From: Salegentibacter holothuriorum | Lineage (GTDB): Bacteria; Bacteroidota; Bacteroidia; Flavobacteriales; Flavobacteriaceae | DNA length: 64,000 nt | Direction of reading: 5' to 3' | Assembly: GCF_900168045.1 (NCBI RefSeq) | Contig: NZ_FUYY01000004.1 | Location: 1-64,000 of the forward strand | Shown here: positions 1 to 9,300 of the stretch, in pieces | Layout of the letters: every line of letters starts with the position of its first letter | How positions within the stretch are numbered: position 1 is the stretch's first letter | Translations under genes and position numbers: made by a program | The notes under the pieces: generated by a model | Told to the model about the DNA's origin: nothing | What the model saw: the letters and a program-made list of their open reading frames with translations, nothing else | Database searches by the model: none

Positions 1-2
1 CT

Positions 3-164
3 ATTGGAAATGCAAAAAAAGACTTGCAGAAATTCCATAAAATAAAGAGAAAATATCTGCAATTATATCTCAATGAGTTCATTTACAAACTCAACAGAAG
101 GTATTTTGGAGACAAAATATTCAACAGGTTAATAATAGCAGGCATTACAGCTACTGGACGTTAA
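3..164 (+). mobile_element. C-terminal end of an IS1595/ISXO2-like transposase (cut by window edge)
   Basis: An open frame enters from the left edge and gives 53 residues before TAA. It contains KYLQLYLNEFIYKLNRRYFG followed by a FNRLIIA-type tail. This matches the C-terminal end of the IS1595 (ISXO2-like) DDE transposases as I know them, where a YLxEFxYxxNRR block precedes the end. Catalytic residues lie outside the window, so intactness cannot be judged. No terminal inverted repeat could be recognised between the stop and the next gene. Family assignment is from recall of the motif only. Confidence 0.6.
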
Positions 165-260
165 ACGGATATGCAAAAAATTTAAGAGTGAAACTAAGTT
201 TCTTATTCATTTAACATCTATCTTTAAAAGGTTGCCAGCCCTCCCTAAATTATTCATATT

Positions 261-1724
261 ATGAGAGTTGCCGTAGAACGTAAAGATGTCAAGTTTCTAC
301 CTGATTGTAGCCGGGTTGTGGTACGTTTCTTTATGAATGGAGATCAAAGAACTCAAAACCTTATTGCCAGAATTATGGCGATGAGTGATTTCCAGGTAAA
401 CCAAACCCTAGAACAAACTCTAAGGGAATTCTCCAGGCGACACCGTAACATCTCTAAAGTGTTTTTTAAACATTGCTCCAATATTCAGCATATCATTGAG
501 GGGATGCAGGTAAACTATAACGCTCTTTCTGATGATAGAAAATTGCTTATTGGTTCTTACTGCACAATGGAATTTGCCCTGGAATCAGCTGCATTTTTCA
601 ACCCTTCTATTGTAGAAGATTTTGACCAAACTTATTTAGAAGAAGGTGAAAAAAGAGTGATCATTTCTTTTAGAGCAACTGGAGAAGGCCATATTTCTTC
701 ATTAGTATTCAGAAGGGGTATTCTTGATAAAAACAATGATCTGCATTTATTGAAAATTGGGAATCATATAGATAAAGCAGAGATCTCACATAAAAAATTA
801 TATGATAAAAGTCGGTTTATAGAGCGTCTTTCAGAAATGGATATTCCCTCAAAATTTTCAAATGCTATTATGGACAGGCTTCCAGATAGATTTGAATACT
901 ATGCCTTAAAGCAGGAAGTAAGCAAAATATTAGAGGATACCAATATGATTGCTGAAAGAAGAATGGCGCTGGAAGAAATGACCTGGTTAGTAGATTCTTT
1001 TTATGACATTCAATTTAAACACGATGCTGATCTTTCGGCACGCGTAATTTTTCCCATTTCAGAATCTGAAAGCAGGGGAATAGAAGATGCCCGTTTTGTT
1101 AGATTTAAGGATGAAGATGGAGAAATAAAGGTCTATGCTACCTATACCGCTTATAATGGACATACTATTTTACCTAAGCTTATCTCTACAGATGATTTCT
1201 ATACCTTTAGGGTAATGCCCTTACACGGTGATGGAGCTCAAAATAAAAATCTGGCTTTATTTCCTTCAAAAGTAAAAGGAAAATATGCCATGCTGGCCAG
1301 AATTGACGGGGTAAACAACTATATCATGTTTTCTGACAGAACAACATTATGGAAAAACCCAATACTCATTCAAAAACCAAAATACCCCTGGGAATTTACT
1401 CAAATTGGTAACTGTGGCTCTCCATTATGGACTGCTGAAGGCTGGTTAATTATCACACATGGTGTAGGTCCAATGCGTCGCTATTGTATTGGCGCTTCAC
1501 TTTTTGATCTCGAAGATCCTACAAAAGAAATAGGAAGGCTAAAAGAACCTCTAATTACGCCGCTTGAGCATGAAAGGGAAGGTTACGTTCCCAATGTGGT
1601 GTACTCTTGCGGGGCATTAATTCATAACCAAAGCCTTATCTTACCCTACGCGCTATCAGACTATTCCTCGACCTATGCAATCGTGAATTTAGCTGAATTA
1701 TTTGCCGCCCTTAAGCGAAATTAG
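261..1724 (+). CDS. GH130 family glycoside phosphorylase/hydrolase (mannoside-active)
   Basis: 487 aa with no signal peptide, so cytoplasmic. The central and C-terminal part (about residues 240-480) has the five-bladed propeller features of GH130 (old DUF377): SRGIEDARFVRF, then GNCGSPLWTAEGWLIITHG and GVGPMRRYCIGA. GH130 enzymes phosphorolyse or hydrolyse beta-1,4- or beta-1,2-mannosides. The long N-terminal extension (about 240 residues) is typical of one subgroup that is often found beside glycosyltransferases. It stands convergent to two GT4 genes, suggesting synthesis and turnover of one mannoside. Phosphorylase versus hydrolase and linkage cannot be settled by eye. Confidence 0.85.
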   Translation: MRVAVERKDVKFLPDCSRVVVRFFMNGDQRTQNLIARIMAMSDFQVNQTLEQTLREFSRRHRNISKVFFKHCSNIQHIIEGMQVNYNALSDDRKLLIGSYCTMEFALESAAFFNPSIVEDFDQTYLEEGEKRVIISFRATGEGHISSLVFRRGILDKNNDLHLLKIGNHIDKAEISHKKLYDKSRFIERLSEMDIPSKFSNAIMDRLPDRFEYYALKQEVSKILEDTNMIAERRMALEEMTWLVDSFYDIQFKHDADLSARVIFPISESESRGIEDARFVRFKDEDGEIKVYATYTAYNGHTILPKLISTDDFYTFRVMPLHGDGAQNKNLALFPSKVKGKYAMLARIDGVNNYIMFSDRTTLWKNPILIQKPKYPWEFTQIGNCGSPLWTAEGWLIITHGVGPMRRYCIGASLFDLEDPTKEIGRLKEPLITPLEHEREGYVPNVVYSCGALIHNQSLILPYALSDYSSTYAIVNLAELFAALKRN

Positions 1725-1740
1725 ATTCTCATTATTTAAT

Positions 1741-2754
1741 TTATTTATTTTTTATCACGGTCTCATAGGCTCCCAGATAAGCATGGGTCATTGTTTCCAG
1801 GCTAAATTTTTTCACCGCATAAGCTCTGCAGGTTTTAGGATCTATTTTATCTAATGCCTTTATCGCTAAAACTGCTTCTGAAATATTACCAGGTAAAAAA
1901 CCACTTATTTCTTCCCTGATAAGCTCTGGCATGCTTCCTCTTTTAAAAGCGATTACCGGTGTGCCGCACATCATAGCTTCCAGAACGCTTAACCCAAAAG
2001 GTTCTTCAAAAAATATAGGATGTAATAAAGCTTTTGCACAGCCAAGTAATTTGTCCCTAGCTTCTGGCCCTACATTGCCCAGGTATTCAACATTCTTATT
2101 ATCTATAAAAGGTTTTATTTCTGAATTAAAATATGCCTCTTCCTGAATAAGTCCGGCTATTTTAAGACGAAGCCCTGCCTTGCGTGCTATTTCAATAGCC
2201 GCATGAGCTCCTTTATGAGGATGAATTCTTCCGAAGTAAAGCAAATAATCTTCTTTTTCTTTTCTGAAAGTAAACTCTTTAGGATCCAGACCGTGATAAA
2301 TAGTGGCAAGGTAATCCAGCTCTTCACTTCTATCTGAATCTGAAATAGAAACATAGGAAGTTGAATTATTATACTTCTTATAAACCGGAATTATTTTGGG
2401 TGAGGAAAAACCGTGAATAGTGGTTAACATCGGGACATTAATAAGGCTAGAATAAGTTAAAGGCAAGAAATCAAAATGGTTGTGAATAATATCGAAACGC
2501 CCGGCCTGCTCCATCAAATGACTTATATGTAAACATTCCATTACTTTTGGATCGTTTTCCTTATCTACTTCGTAAGGTAATTTGCTGGCCCATTCCAGTT
2601 TTGCTTTTGTGATCGAATTAGCCGTAGCAAAAAGCGTCACATCATAACCTTTTTCAACTAGCCCCTCGGTAAGGTTTGAAGCAACCTGTTCCCAGGGACC
2701 ATATTTTTCGGGTGGTGTACGCCAGGCTATTGGAGATAAAATTGCAATTTTCAT
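1741..2754 (-). CDS. Glycosyltransferase family 4
   Basis: 337 aa, GT-B fold. The N-terminal half starts MKIAILSPIAWRTPP and carries the donor-independent Rossmann domain. The C-terminal half has YFGRIHPHKG and the nucleotide-sugar E-x7-E motif FEEPFGLSVLEAMMCGTPV. Soluble cytoplasmic enzyme. Its ATG shares a base with the TGA of the upstream gene (TGATG), so the two are probably translationally coupled. The acceptor is unknown; the GH130 neighbour suggests mannose as the donor sugar, which is inference. Confidence 0.88.
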   Translation of the reverse strand: MKIAILSPIAWRTPPEKYGPWEQVASNLTEGLVEKGYDVTLFATANSITKAKLEWASKLPYEVDKENDPKVMECLHISHLMEQAGRFDIIHNHFDFLPLTYSSLINVPMLTTIHGFSSPKIIPVYKKYNNSTSYVSISDSDRSEELDYLATIYHGLDPKEFTFRKEKEDYLLYFGRIHPHKGAHAAIEIARKAGLRLKIAGLIQEEAYFNSEIKPFIDNKNVEYLGNVGPEARDKLLGCAKALLHPIFFEEPFGLSVLEAMMCGTPVIAFKRGSMPELIREEISGFLPGNISEAVLAIKALDKIDPKTCRAYAVKKFSLETMTHAYLGAYETVIKNK

Positions 2755-5033
2755 CAGGAACTAACCATTATTTTTGAAGGATTGGCGGCTTTAAATTCCT
2801 TAGTTTGATAGAGTTTTTCATAAGCCTTAAGCACGGTGAGGTGTGAGATCAAATAAGCCAATGAACTCTCTGCGCCCTGGTTTCTATTTACTCCATAATT
2901 TTCTATACCGTCGCAACACCCTTTTGTATCAAAGTCATAAAGGCTCATTCGCAAATCATTTTCGCCTAAAAACCACATAAATGAAAGGAATAATTTATTT
3001 AAAAATTCTTTATCCTTTGTCACTAAAAAAGCTTGATAATACATAAGTACCATAGCTAAAGCGTCTACCGGTTGCTGTGCGAACATAGATCTTTCCTGAT
3101 CTTTTACATACCATTTTTTATTGCCTATAATTGAAAGATATCCGTTGTTAAAAGTTTGTTCGGTCAGGAAATTCATCGCTTCCAGGGCCACAGATTGCAT
3201 ATAATCATCGTTCAAAATTTGGGTAGCGTGAAGTAGCGCTAAAGGTAAAATTCCATTATCGTAGGCAAGTAAATTTTCAAACCATTTCCAGTCTTCTGTA
3301 CTATTTTCTTCATAGTGTGTGACCAGTTTTGAACTTAGGTTTTTTAGTTGACTAAGCATTTCTTCATCTGCAGGGTTACTCTTTAAATAGTAACAAATCC
3401 CAATGATCGTATTAGCGATGCTTCGAATAGATTTTAATTTTCCAAAATTTGGTACTGCGTTAAAGAAAACCAATTTCCCATTTTGATAATAGGCATCATT
3501 AGGAGCATTTCCAATTAAATATCCAAGGGCCCAGATCGTTCTTCCAAAGGAATCTTCGGAACCTGTTATGTCTAAAAAATTTCGATTAAAGCTCAAAAAG
3601 TTCCTGAAAGTTCCGTCTTCATTTTGCATATAATGGATATAACTGAGATAAACAGGCATTAACTCTAGCGCTAAAGAATTTTTTTTCTGATTAAATGCCA
3701 TCAAAGACATAAGTAATGCCCTGGCGTTATCATCCAGGCAATAACCCTCTTTAAGATTGGGAATTCCAAATTTTGCGTGTTGGATAATTCCTGTATCATC
3801 AGTTAATCTTTTTATATGCGCCAGTGAAAATGGTGGCAGAATCAAAGGATCTATTATAGTTCCCTCTTCATTTAAAATTTCTTTTTTAGTTGATTTCAAT
3901 ATGTCCTGAGCAAGATCTATATACTTCTCCCCTATTTTGGGCCATTTTATCCCTTTGCCATATTTAAGAGCCTTGCTTTGAATTTCTTTAAGTTTATCTG
4001 GATTATCTAATAATTCGTTGAGGGTATAAGCAAGATCGTCTGGATCATTAAAATTAAAAAGGCGGCCTTTACCATTCTGTAATAATTCTGCCGCGTGCCA
4101 GTAAGGAGTGGAAACAACCGCACAGCCAGCGCCCATAGCATAAGTAAGTGTACCACTGGTGATCTGGGCTTCATTAATATATGGGGTTATGTAGATATCG
4201 CAGGCAGATAAATACTTAAATAATTCAGTTTCATCAATAAACTCGTTCAATAACAAAACGTGATCCTGAAGTTTTAAATTTTTTATAAGCAGTTGTAGAT
4301 AATTCCTGTATTCTTCTCCAGAATAGCGTAAAACATTAGGATGTGTTTTCCCCAAAACCATGTATAGAATTTCTGGATGAGTTTTGATTATCTGAGGTAA
4401 AGCTTTTATAACCGTTTCAATTCCTTTATTTCTGCCAATAAAACCGAAGGTCATTAATACTTTTTTCTTCTTGAGTTTGAATTCGGTCTTAGATTGTTTT
4501 TTATCAAATTGAATATCGGGAACGCCGTGTTCTATAAGATTTATTTTTTTACTGGGAACATCGTAAATAGAAGTAAGAAAAGTAATAGCCATTTGGTTCA
4601 TTACCACGATACTATCGGCCATCTTACATATTTCCTTCAGAATTGCCTTTTCTGTATAGGTAGGATTTTCCAGAATAGTATGTAAGGTTACGATTATCGG
4701 GATTTTAAGGTGATGTAGTAGCGGTAAAACATATACTCCGCCAGATCCTCCAAAAATCCCAAATTCGTGTTCCAGAATACAAACATCTACGCCATTAGAA
4801 TTTATAAAATTAGCTGCTTTTAAATAATCGGCCTGTTGCTCCTGGCGTATAGTGAGTTTAACTTCGGGTGGGTAAGTGTAAGTTTCATCATAATCGTTCA
4901 TGGCAATAATGAGACGTTTATGAATTTTTTCACCCTGATGGTTCTTTCCGGTCATGGCCAAAGCAAGGTTTTGGGTAAAAGTCCCAATTCCGCATTCCCT
5001 CGGTGGATATGTTCCTATATAAGCAATCTTCAT
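2754..5033 (-). CDS. Two-domain protein: GT4 glycosyltransferase plus C-terminal (alpha/alpha)-type domain
   Basis: 759 aa, about twice the usual GT4 length. Residues 1-370 are a GT4 domain: MKIAYIGTYPPRECGIGTFT start, GFIGRNKGIETVIKAL, and YITPYINEAQITSGTLTYAMG in place of the E-x7-E region. Residues about 400-745 are a helical domain with repeated aromatic motifs (LKEGYCLDDNARALL, EDSFGRTIWALGYL, FAQQPVDALAMVL, NQGAESSLAYL) resembling six-hairpin glycosidase-like folds. It leads the operon with the smaller GT4 gene. Fusion of a transferase to this domain recurs in Bacteroidota; its role is unknown to me. Confidence 0.82.
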   Translation of the reverse strand: MKIAYIGTYPPRECGIGTFTQNLALAMTGKNHQGEKIHKRLIIAMNDYDETYTYPPEVKLTIRQEQQADYLKAANFINSNGVDVCILEHEFGIFGGSGGVYVLPLLHHLKIPIIVTLHTILENPTYTEKAILKEICKMADSIVVMNQMAITFLTSIYDVPSKKINLIEHGVPDIQFDKKQSKTEFKLKKKKVLMTFGFIGRNKGIETVIKALPQIIKTHPEILYMVLGKTHPNVLRYSGEEYRNYLQLLIKNLKLQDHVLLLNEFIDETELFKYLSACDIYITPYINEAQITSGTLTYAMGAGCAVVSTPYWHAAELLQNGKGRLFNFNDPDDLAYTLNELLDNPDKLKEIQSKALKYGKGIKWPKIGEKYIDLAQDILKSTKKEILNEEGTIIDPLILPPFSLAHIKRLTDDTGIIQHAKFGIPNLKEGYCLDDNARALLMSLMAFNQKKNSLALELMPVYLSYIHYMQNEDGTFRNFLSFNRNFLDITGSEDSFGRTIWALGYLIGNAPNDAYYQNGKLVFFNAVPNFGKLKSIRSIANTIIGICYYLKSNPADEEMLSQLKNLSSKLVTHYEENSTEDWKWFENLLAYDNGILPLALLHATQILNDDYMQSVALEAMNFLTEQTFNNGYLSIIGNKKWYVKDQERSMFAQQPVDALAMVLMYYQAFLVTKDKEFLNKLFLSFMWFLGENDLRMSLYDFDTKGCCDGIENYGVNRNQGAESSLAYLISHLTVLKAYEKLYQTKEFKAANPSKIMVSS

Positions 5034-5298
5034 TTTGAAGTATTTTTTCTGGTTTACTTTATCGCGTTTTACAAGTGGAAAGACTTGCTTCTTTCACTTT
5101 TTCTGGGCCGCTTTTACCAGAAATTATTCTTTATCTTTTTTGATTTGAGGGCATAATAATTTTCAAAAAAAATAATTCAGGCATTGCGTTGGAGGGTGTA
5201 TTAAAGATAAGATTATTAAACCTAAAAGACTTATCTTCTATGTGTTAAGTTTAACCAAATTAAAGTGAAAATCTACGCTAATTTTAGAGTAAGCTTAG

Positions 5299-5511
5299 TT
5301 ATTGACTGAAGGATGCTTCTCTTATTTCATCAAAAAACGGTGTGTTTTTTTCTTCTACACATTTTGCGGCATAAAGATAGAGCGCGGCACTCCAGGTTTG
5401 CCAGTCCTGCACATTGGCTAACTTTAATTTCCTGATAAAAAAGGAGGCGGTAAAACACTCATTGTTAATTAGTATGGCAAAGAATTCATTACTTCTGTTG
5501 AACGTGAAGGT
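5299..5511 (-). pseudogene. C-terminal remnant of a probable (alpha/alpha)6 glycosidase
   Basis: A 70-codon open stretch ending in TAA at 5299-5301 and closed upstream by an in-frame TGA at 5512-5514. It encodes NRSNEFFAILINN followed by VQDWQTWSAALYLYAAKCVE and TPFFDEIR. The W-x-x-W-SAALYLYAA pattern is like the C-terminal end of amylo-alpha-1,6-glucosidase or GH63-type enzymes. No start codon or N-terminal part is present, so it reads as the stub left by a deletion beside the GH130/GT4 cluster. Family is a guess; that it is protein-derived is fairly clear from composition. Confidence 0.5.
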
Positions 5512-5748
5512 TCATTATAGGGAGTATTCTCATTTCAAACTAATTGAAAATATTTTGAAGGTGCTTTTTTATGGGATCTACTAAACTCACCCATCCTAAA
5601 ATAAGGAGGCAAAAAATTGGGTAGATAGACTTTTAAAGGCGAAAAGAAAGAGACTGCTCAAAAGGGGCAGAGCCTTCATTCTAAAAATGAGCATTTAAAT
5701 CATTTATGCACTACAATTGCATCTTATTTTGTTTAGTTTTGTTTTAGC
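5512..5748. other. Gene-free spacer upstream of the metal-efflux operon
   Basis: No convincing gene. It separates the glycosidase remnant from the metal-related operon. The last 40 bases before the next ATG are T-rich with TTATTTTG and AGTTTTG, resembling a Bacteroidota promoter -7 box, but the match to TAnnTTTG is imperfect. The adjoining stretch 5034-5298 also shows no gene or clear hairpin and probably holds the promoter of the glycosyltransferase operon. Confidence 0.35.
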
Positions 5749-6138
5749 ATGAAATTAATTATCAGCATATCTTTTTCCTTTATATTCCTGTTTCAATCAC
5801 TGGGCCCGGGAATGGATTTATGCTGTGAACTTCCTAAAATTGATAATCTCTTAACGCACTACGAGGAACTTCATCAGAAAAATCAGATCTCTTTATTTGA
5901 TTTTATAGCAGATCACTATGGTAAAGATAAAACCGACCATAATGATAAGCATGATGGAGAACTCCCTTTTCAGGAGAAGCATTCCTGCTGCCATGCTCAC
6001 GTGCTTGTTTACAATATTTCGGAAGTTTCTTATCAGATATTTGTTGAAATAGGAAATCATACTTCCCCTGATTTTTATCGACTTAATCAAGACTCCGGCA
6101 TTTCAATATCCATCTTTCAACCGCCTAAAATAGCTTAG
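5749..6138 (+). CDS. Small secreted Cys/His-rich protein, probably metal-related
   Basis: 129 aa with an N-terminal hydrophobic segment (about residues 1-22, MKLIISISFSFIFLFQSLG), a CC pair just after it, an HxxDKTDHNDKHDGE acidic/histidine stretch near residues 58-70, and HSCCHAH near residue 79. The clustered Cys and His residues suggest metal binding in the periplasm or at the outer membrane. It lies about 200 bp upstream of the CzcA-type pump on the same strand. Similar small proteins precede such pumps in other Bacteroidota. I do not recognise a named family. Confidence 0.65.
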   Translation: MKLIISISFSFIFLFQSLGPGMDLCCELPKIDNLLTHYEELHQKNQISLFDFIADHYGKDKTDHNDKHDGELPFQEKHSCCHAHVLVYNISEVSYQIFVEIGNHTSPDFYRLNQDSGISISIFQPPKIA

Positions 6139-6204
6139 CGGCGGGCATCTCATTTTTCATTTTGTGTAATCCCAACTTCGGGATGTAAATGCTCGTATTA
6201 AAAG

Positions 6205-6315
6205 TTTACTCGATAATCGAGGTTTATATGCTACGTCCCAAAGCATCGGGACGCCTCGAATTCTAAAATTTTTTGCACTTAATGACTCGTGGGTTCGCTG
6301 CGAGGTAATTGACTG
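6205..6315. repeat. REP/BIME-like repeat, copy 1 (diverged)
   Basis: Begins TTTACTCGATAATCGAG (palindromic head at 6209-6221). The first hairpin is replaced by CGTCCCAAAGCATCGGGACG. The second hairpin, near ACTCGTGGGTTCGCTGCGAG, is a diverged form of the consensus. It lies between the Cys/His-rich gene and the CzcA fusion gene, where its hairpins could affect read-through. Confidence 0.75.
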
Positions 6316-6342
6316 TTAATACTAATATTTACATTTTTTTCT

Positions 6343-9300
6343 ATGCTAGATAAAATCATTGATTTTTCAATCAATAATAAGTTTATAGTGGGGCTATTCA
6401 CCTTAGTCCTTATTGGTCTGGGGATTTGGAGTATGCGGGAAGTGCCCGTAGACGCCCAACCCGATATTACCAACAACCAGGTGCAGGTTATTACCCAGGC
6501 ACCCAATTTAAGTACCGCAGATATAGAGCAATTTGTGACCTATCCTGTAGAGGTAGCTATGAGTAACTTACCGGGAGTGCAGGAGATACGCTCTGTTTCT
6601 CGTTTTGGTCTATCGGTGGTGACCATTGTTTTTAATGATAGCCAGGGAACATATCTTCCCCGGCAATTAGTATCTGAGAAACTCTCTGAAGTTAAAGAGG
6701 AGATCCCGGAAGGTTTTGGAAAACCTTCCATTGGACCAATTTCCACCGGATTGGGAGAAATTTACCAGTATACCCTGGAGGTTGAGGAAGAATTTCAGGA
6801 TGAATATGACCTTACAGAACTTAGAACCATCCAGGATTGGATTGTAAAACGGCAAATGGCCATGGTTCCCGGGGTGGTAGAAGTAAACGGAGTGGGAGGG
6901 CATATTAAGCAGTTTGAAATTGCATTTGTCCCAGACGAGTTGCGTGCTATGGGAATAAGTATAAGCGAGGTTTTCACTGCTCTTGAAGAAAACAATCAAA
7001 ATACAGGTGGTGCTTATATTGCAAGAAACCATCAGGCCAATTTTATCAGGGGGGAAGGCCTGGCCAGGAATAAAGAGGATCTGGAAAATATTGTGGTGAA
7101 AACCAGTAATAATGTTCCAATTACAATTAAGGATATTGCTAAAGTACAAATTGGTGGCGCGGTTAGGTACGGTGCCCTTACTAAAAATGGCGAAGGAGAA
7201 ACCGTAGGCGGTATGGTGATGATGCTAAAAGGAGCAAATTCCAATGAAGTTATAAGCAGTGTAAAAGAGCGTGTTGCTGAAATTCAAAAATCTTTACCGG
7301 AAGGTGTTTTTATAAAACCGTTTTTAGATCGTAGCCAGCTAATAGAAGAAACAACAGGAACTATTGCCGAAAACCTGATGCTGGGCGGGTTAATTGTTAT
7401 TTTTGTTTTGGTTATACTCCTGGGAAACTGGCGCGGTGGACTTATAGTAGCCTCTACTATTCCACTATCCCTTTTGTTTGCTTTTATTCTAATGAATGCT
7501 TTTGGGGTTTGGGCAAATCTTATGAGCCTTGGCGCTATAGACTTTGGGATTATTGTGGATGGTGCGGTAATTATCGTAGAGAGCACGGTTTTCCTAATTC
7601 ATGATAGAATCCGGAAGAAGCAACAATTTAAGGATGGAAGCATGGATAGCATTGCAGCTTCTTCAGCTAAAAAAATGATGAATTCAGCCTTCTTTGGGCA
7701 ACTTATTATTTTAATTGTGTTTCTTCCAATACTGGCTCTGGAGGGTGTTGAAGGGAAAATGTTCAAACCAATGGCTCTTACCTTCATTTTTGCAATGCTT
7801 GGAGCCATGATATTATGCCTCACCTATGTCCCCATGATTTCGGCATTGTTCTTAAAACCCACCAGCAAAATAAAAGAATCCAAAGGTGATAAATTCGTAA
7901 GCTGGCTGGAAAATAAGTATGAACCTTTATTGAATAAGGCATTAAAGAAATCTAAAATAGTAATTGGTGTTGCAGTTCTATTATTCGGATTGGCAGTTTT
8001 ATTGTTTAGCCGAATGGGGGGCGAATTCGTACCCCAGTTAGATGAAGGCGATATCGCTTTTCATATTATTCTGAAACCCGGCAGCTCCTTATCTGAAGGA
8101 ATTGCTACCGCCACTAAAATTGAAAGTCTGTTATTGGAAGAATATCCTGAAGTGGAACAGGTGGTTTCGCGGTTTGGGGTTTCTGATGTTCCTACAGATC
8201 CTATGCCTATGGATATAGGGGATAGTTTTATTATTTTAAAGCCGAAAAGTGAATGGGTTAGTGCCTCTACTAAAGATGAACTGATCTCCCGGATAAAAGA
8301 AACTATAAGTATATTTCCGGGGGTCTCTTATGAATTTACGCAACCTGTTGAAATGCGTTTTAATGAACTTTTAACCGGAGTTAGGGAGGATGTGGCCGTA
8401 AAATTATATGGCGAAGATCTTAATGTTCTTGCAGATAAAGCAGAGGAAATGGGTGCGATTATCGCCGGCGTAGATGGGGTTGCGGATATGAAGGTTGAAG
8501 CAATTTCGGGTTTACCCCAAATTACCGTAGATTATAATAGGGAGAAACTTGCACAGTATGGCCTAAATATTTCGAGGCTTAACGCTTTAGTAGAAACTGC
8601 TTTTGCCGGAAGGAAAGCAGGGGTGATTTTTGAAGGAGAAAAAAGGTTTGACCTGGTAGTGCGCTTAGAGGATTCACAGCGTAAAAATATTGAAAATCTT
8701 AAAAACCTATATGTAAGCCTACCCTCCGGAACACAAATTCCATTAAAGGAAGTTGCAGAAATTAGTTATCAGTCAGGTCCGATGCAGATTAGCCGGGATA
8801 ATACCAATCGGCGGACGTATGTAGGAATTAATATTCGAAATCGGGATGTGAAATCGGTAGTAGCCGATATTCAGGAAAAACTGGAAGCAAATTTCGAGCT
8901 TCCGGCTGGTTATTATATTCGTTATGGTGGTGCTTTTGAAAACCTGGAGCGTGCCACTGCCAGGCTGCAAATAGTAGTTCCCATCGCACTTCTACTCATC
9001 TTTATCTTAATCTATTTCGCATTAAAATCTTTTAAACAAACTACTATGATCTATATGGCCATACCTATGGCGGCTATCGGCGGGATTTACGCACTTTGGT
9101 TAAGGGATATGCCTTTTAGTATTTCTGCGGGCGTTGGTTTTATAGTGCTTTTTGGAGTAGCGGTGCTAAATGGCCTGGTGCTTATAAGTAGTCTGAATGA
9201 ACTTAAGGAAGAGGGAGTTAGTGATCTAAACCGGCGCATCAAACTTGGAACGAAACGTAGAATACGTCCCATTTTGCTAACGGCACTTACTGATGTTCTT

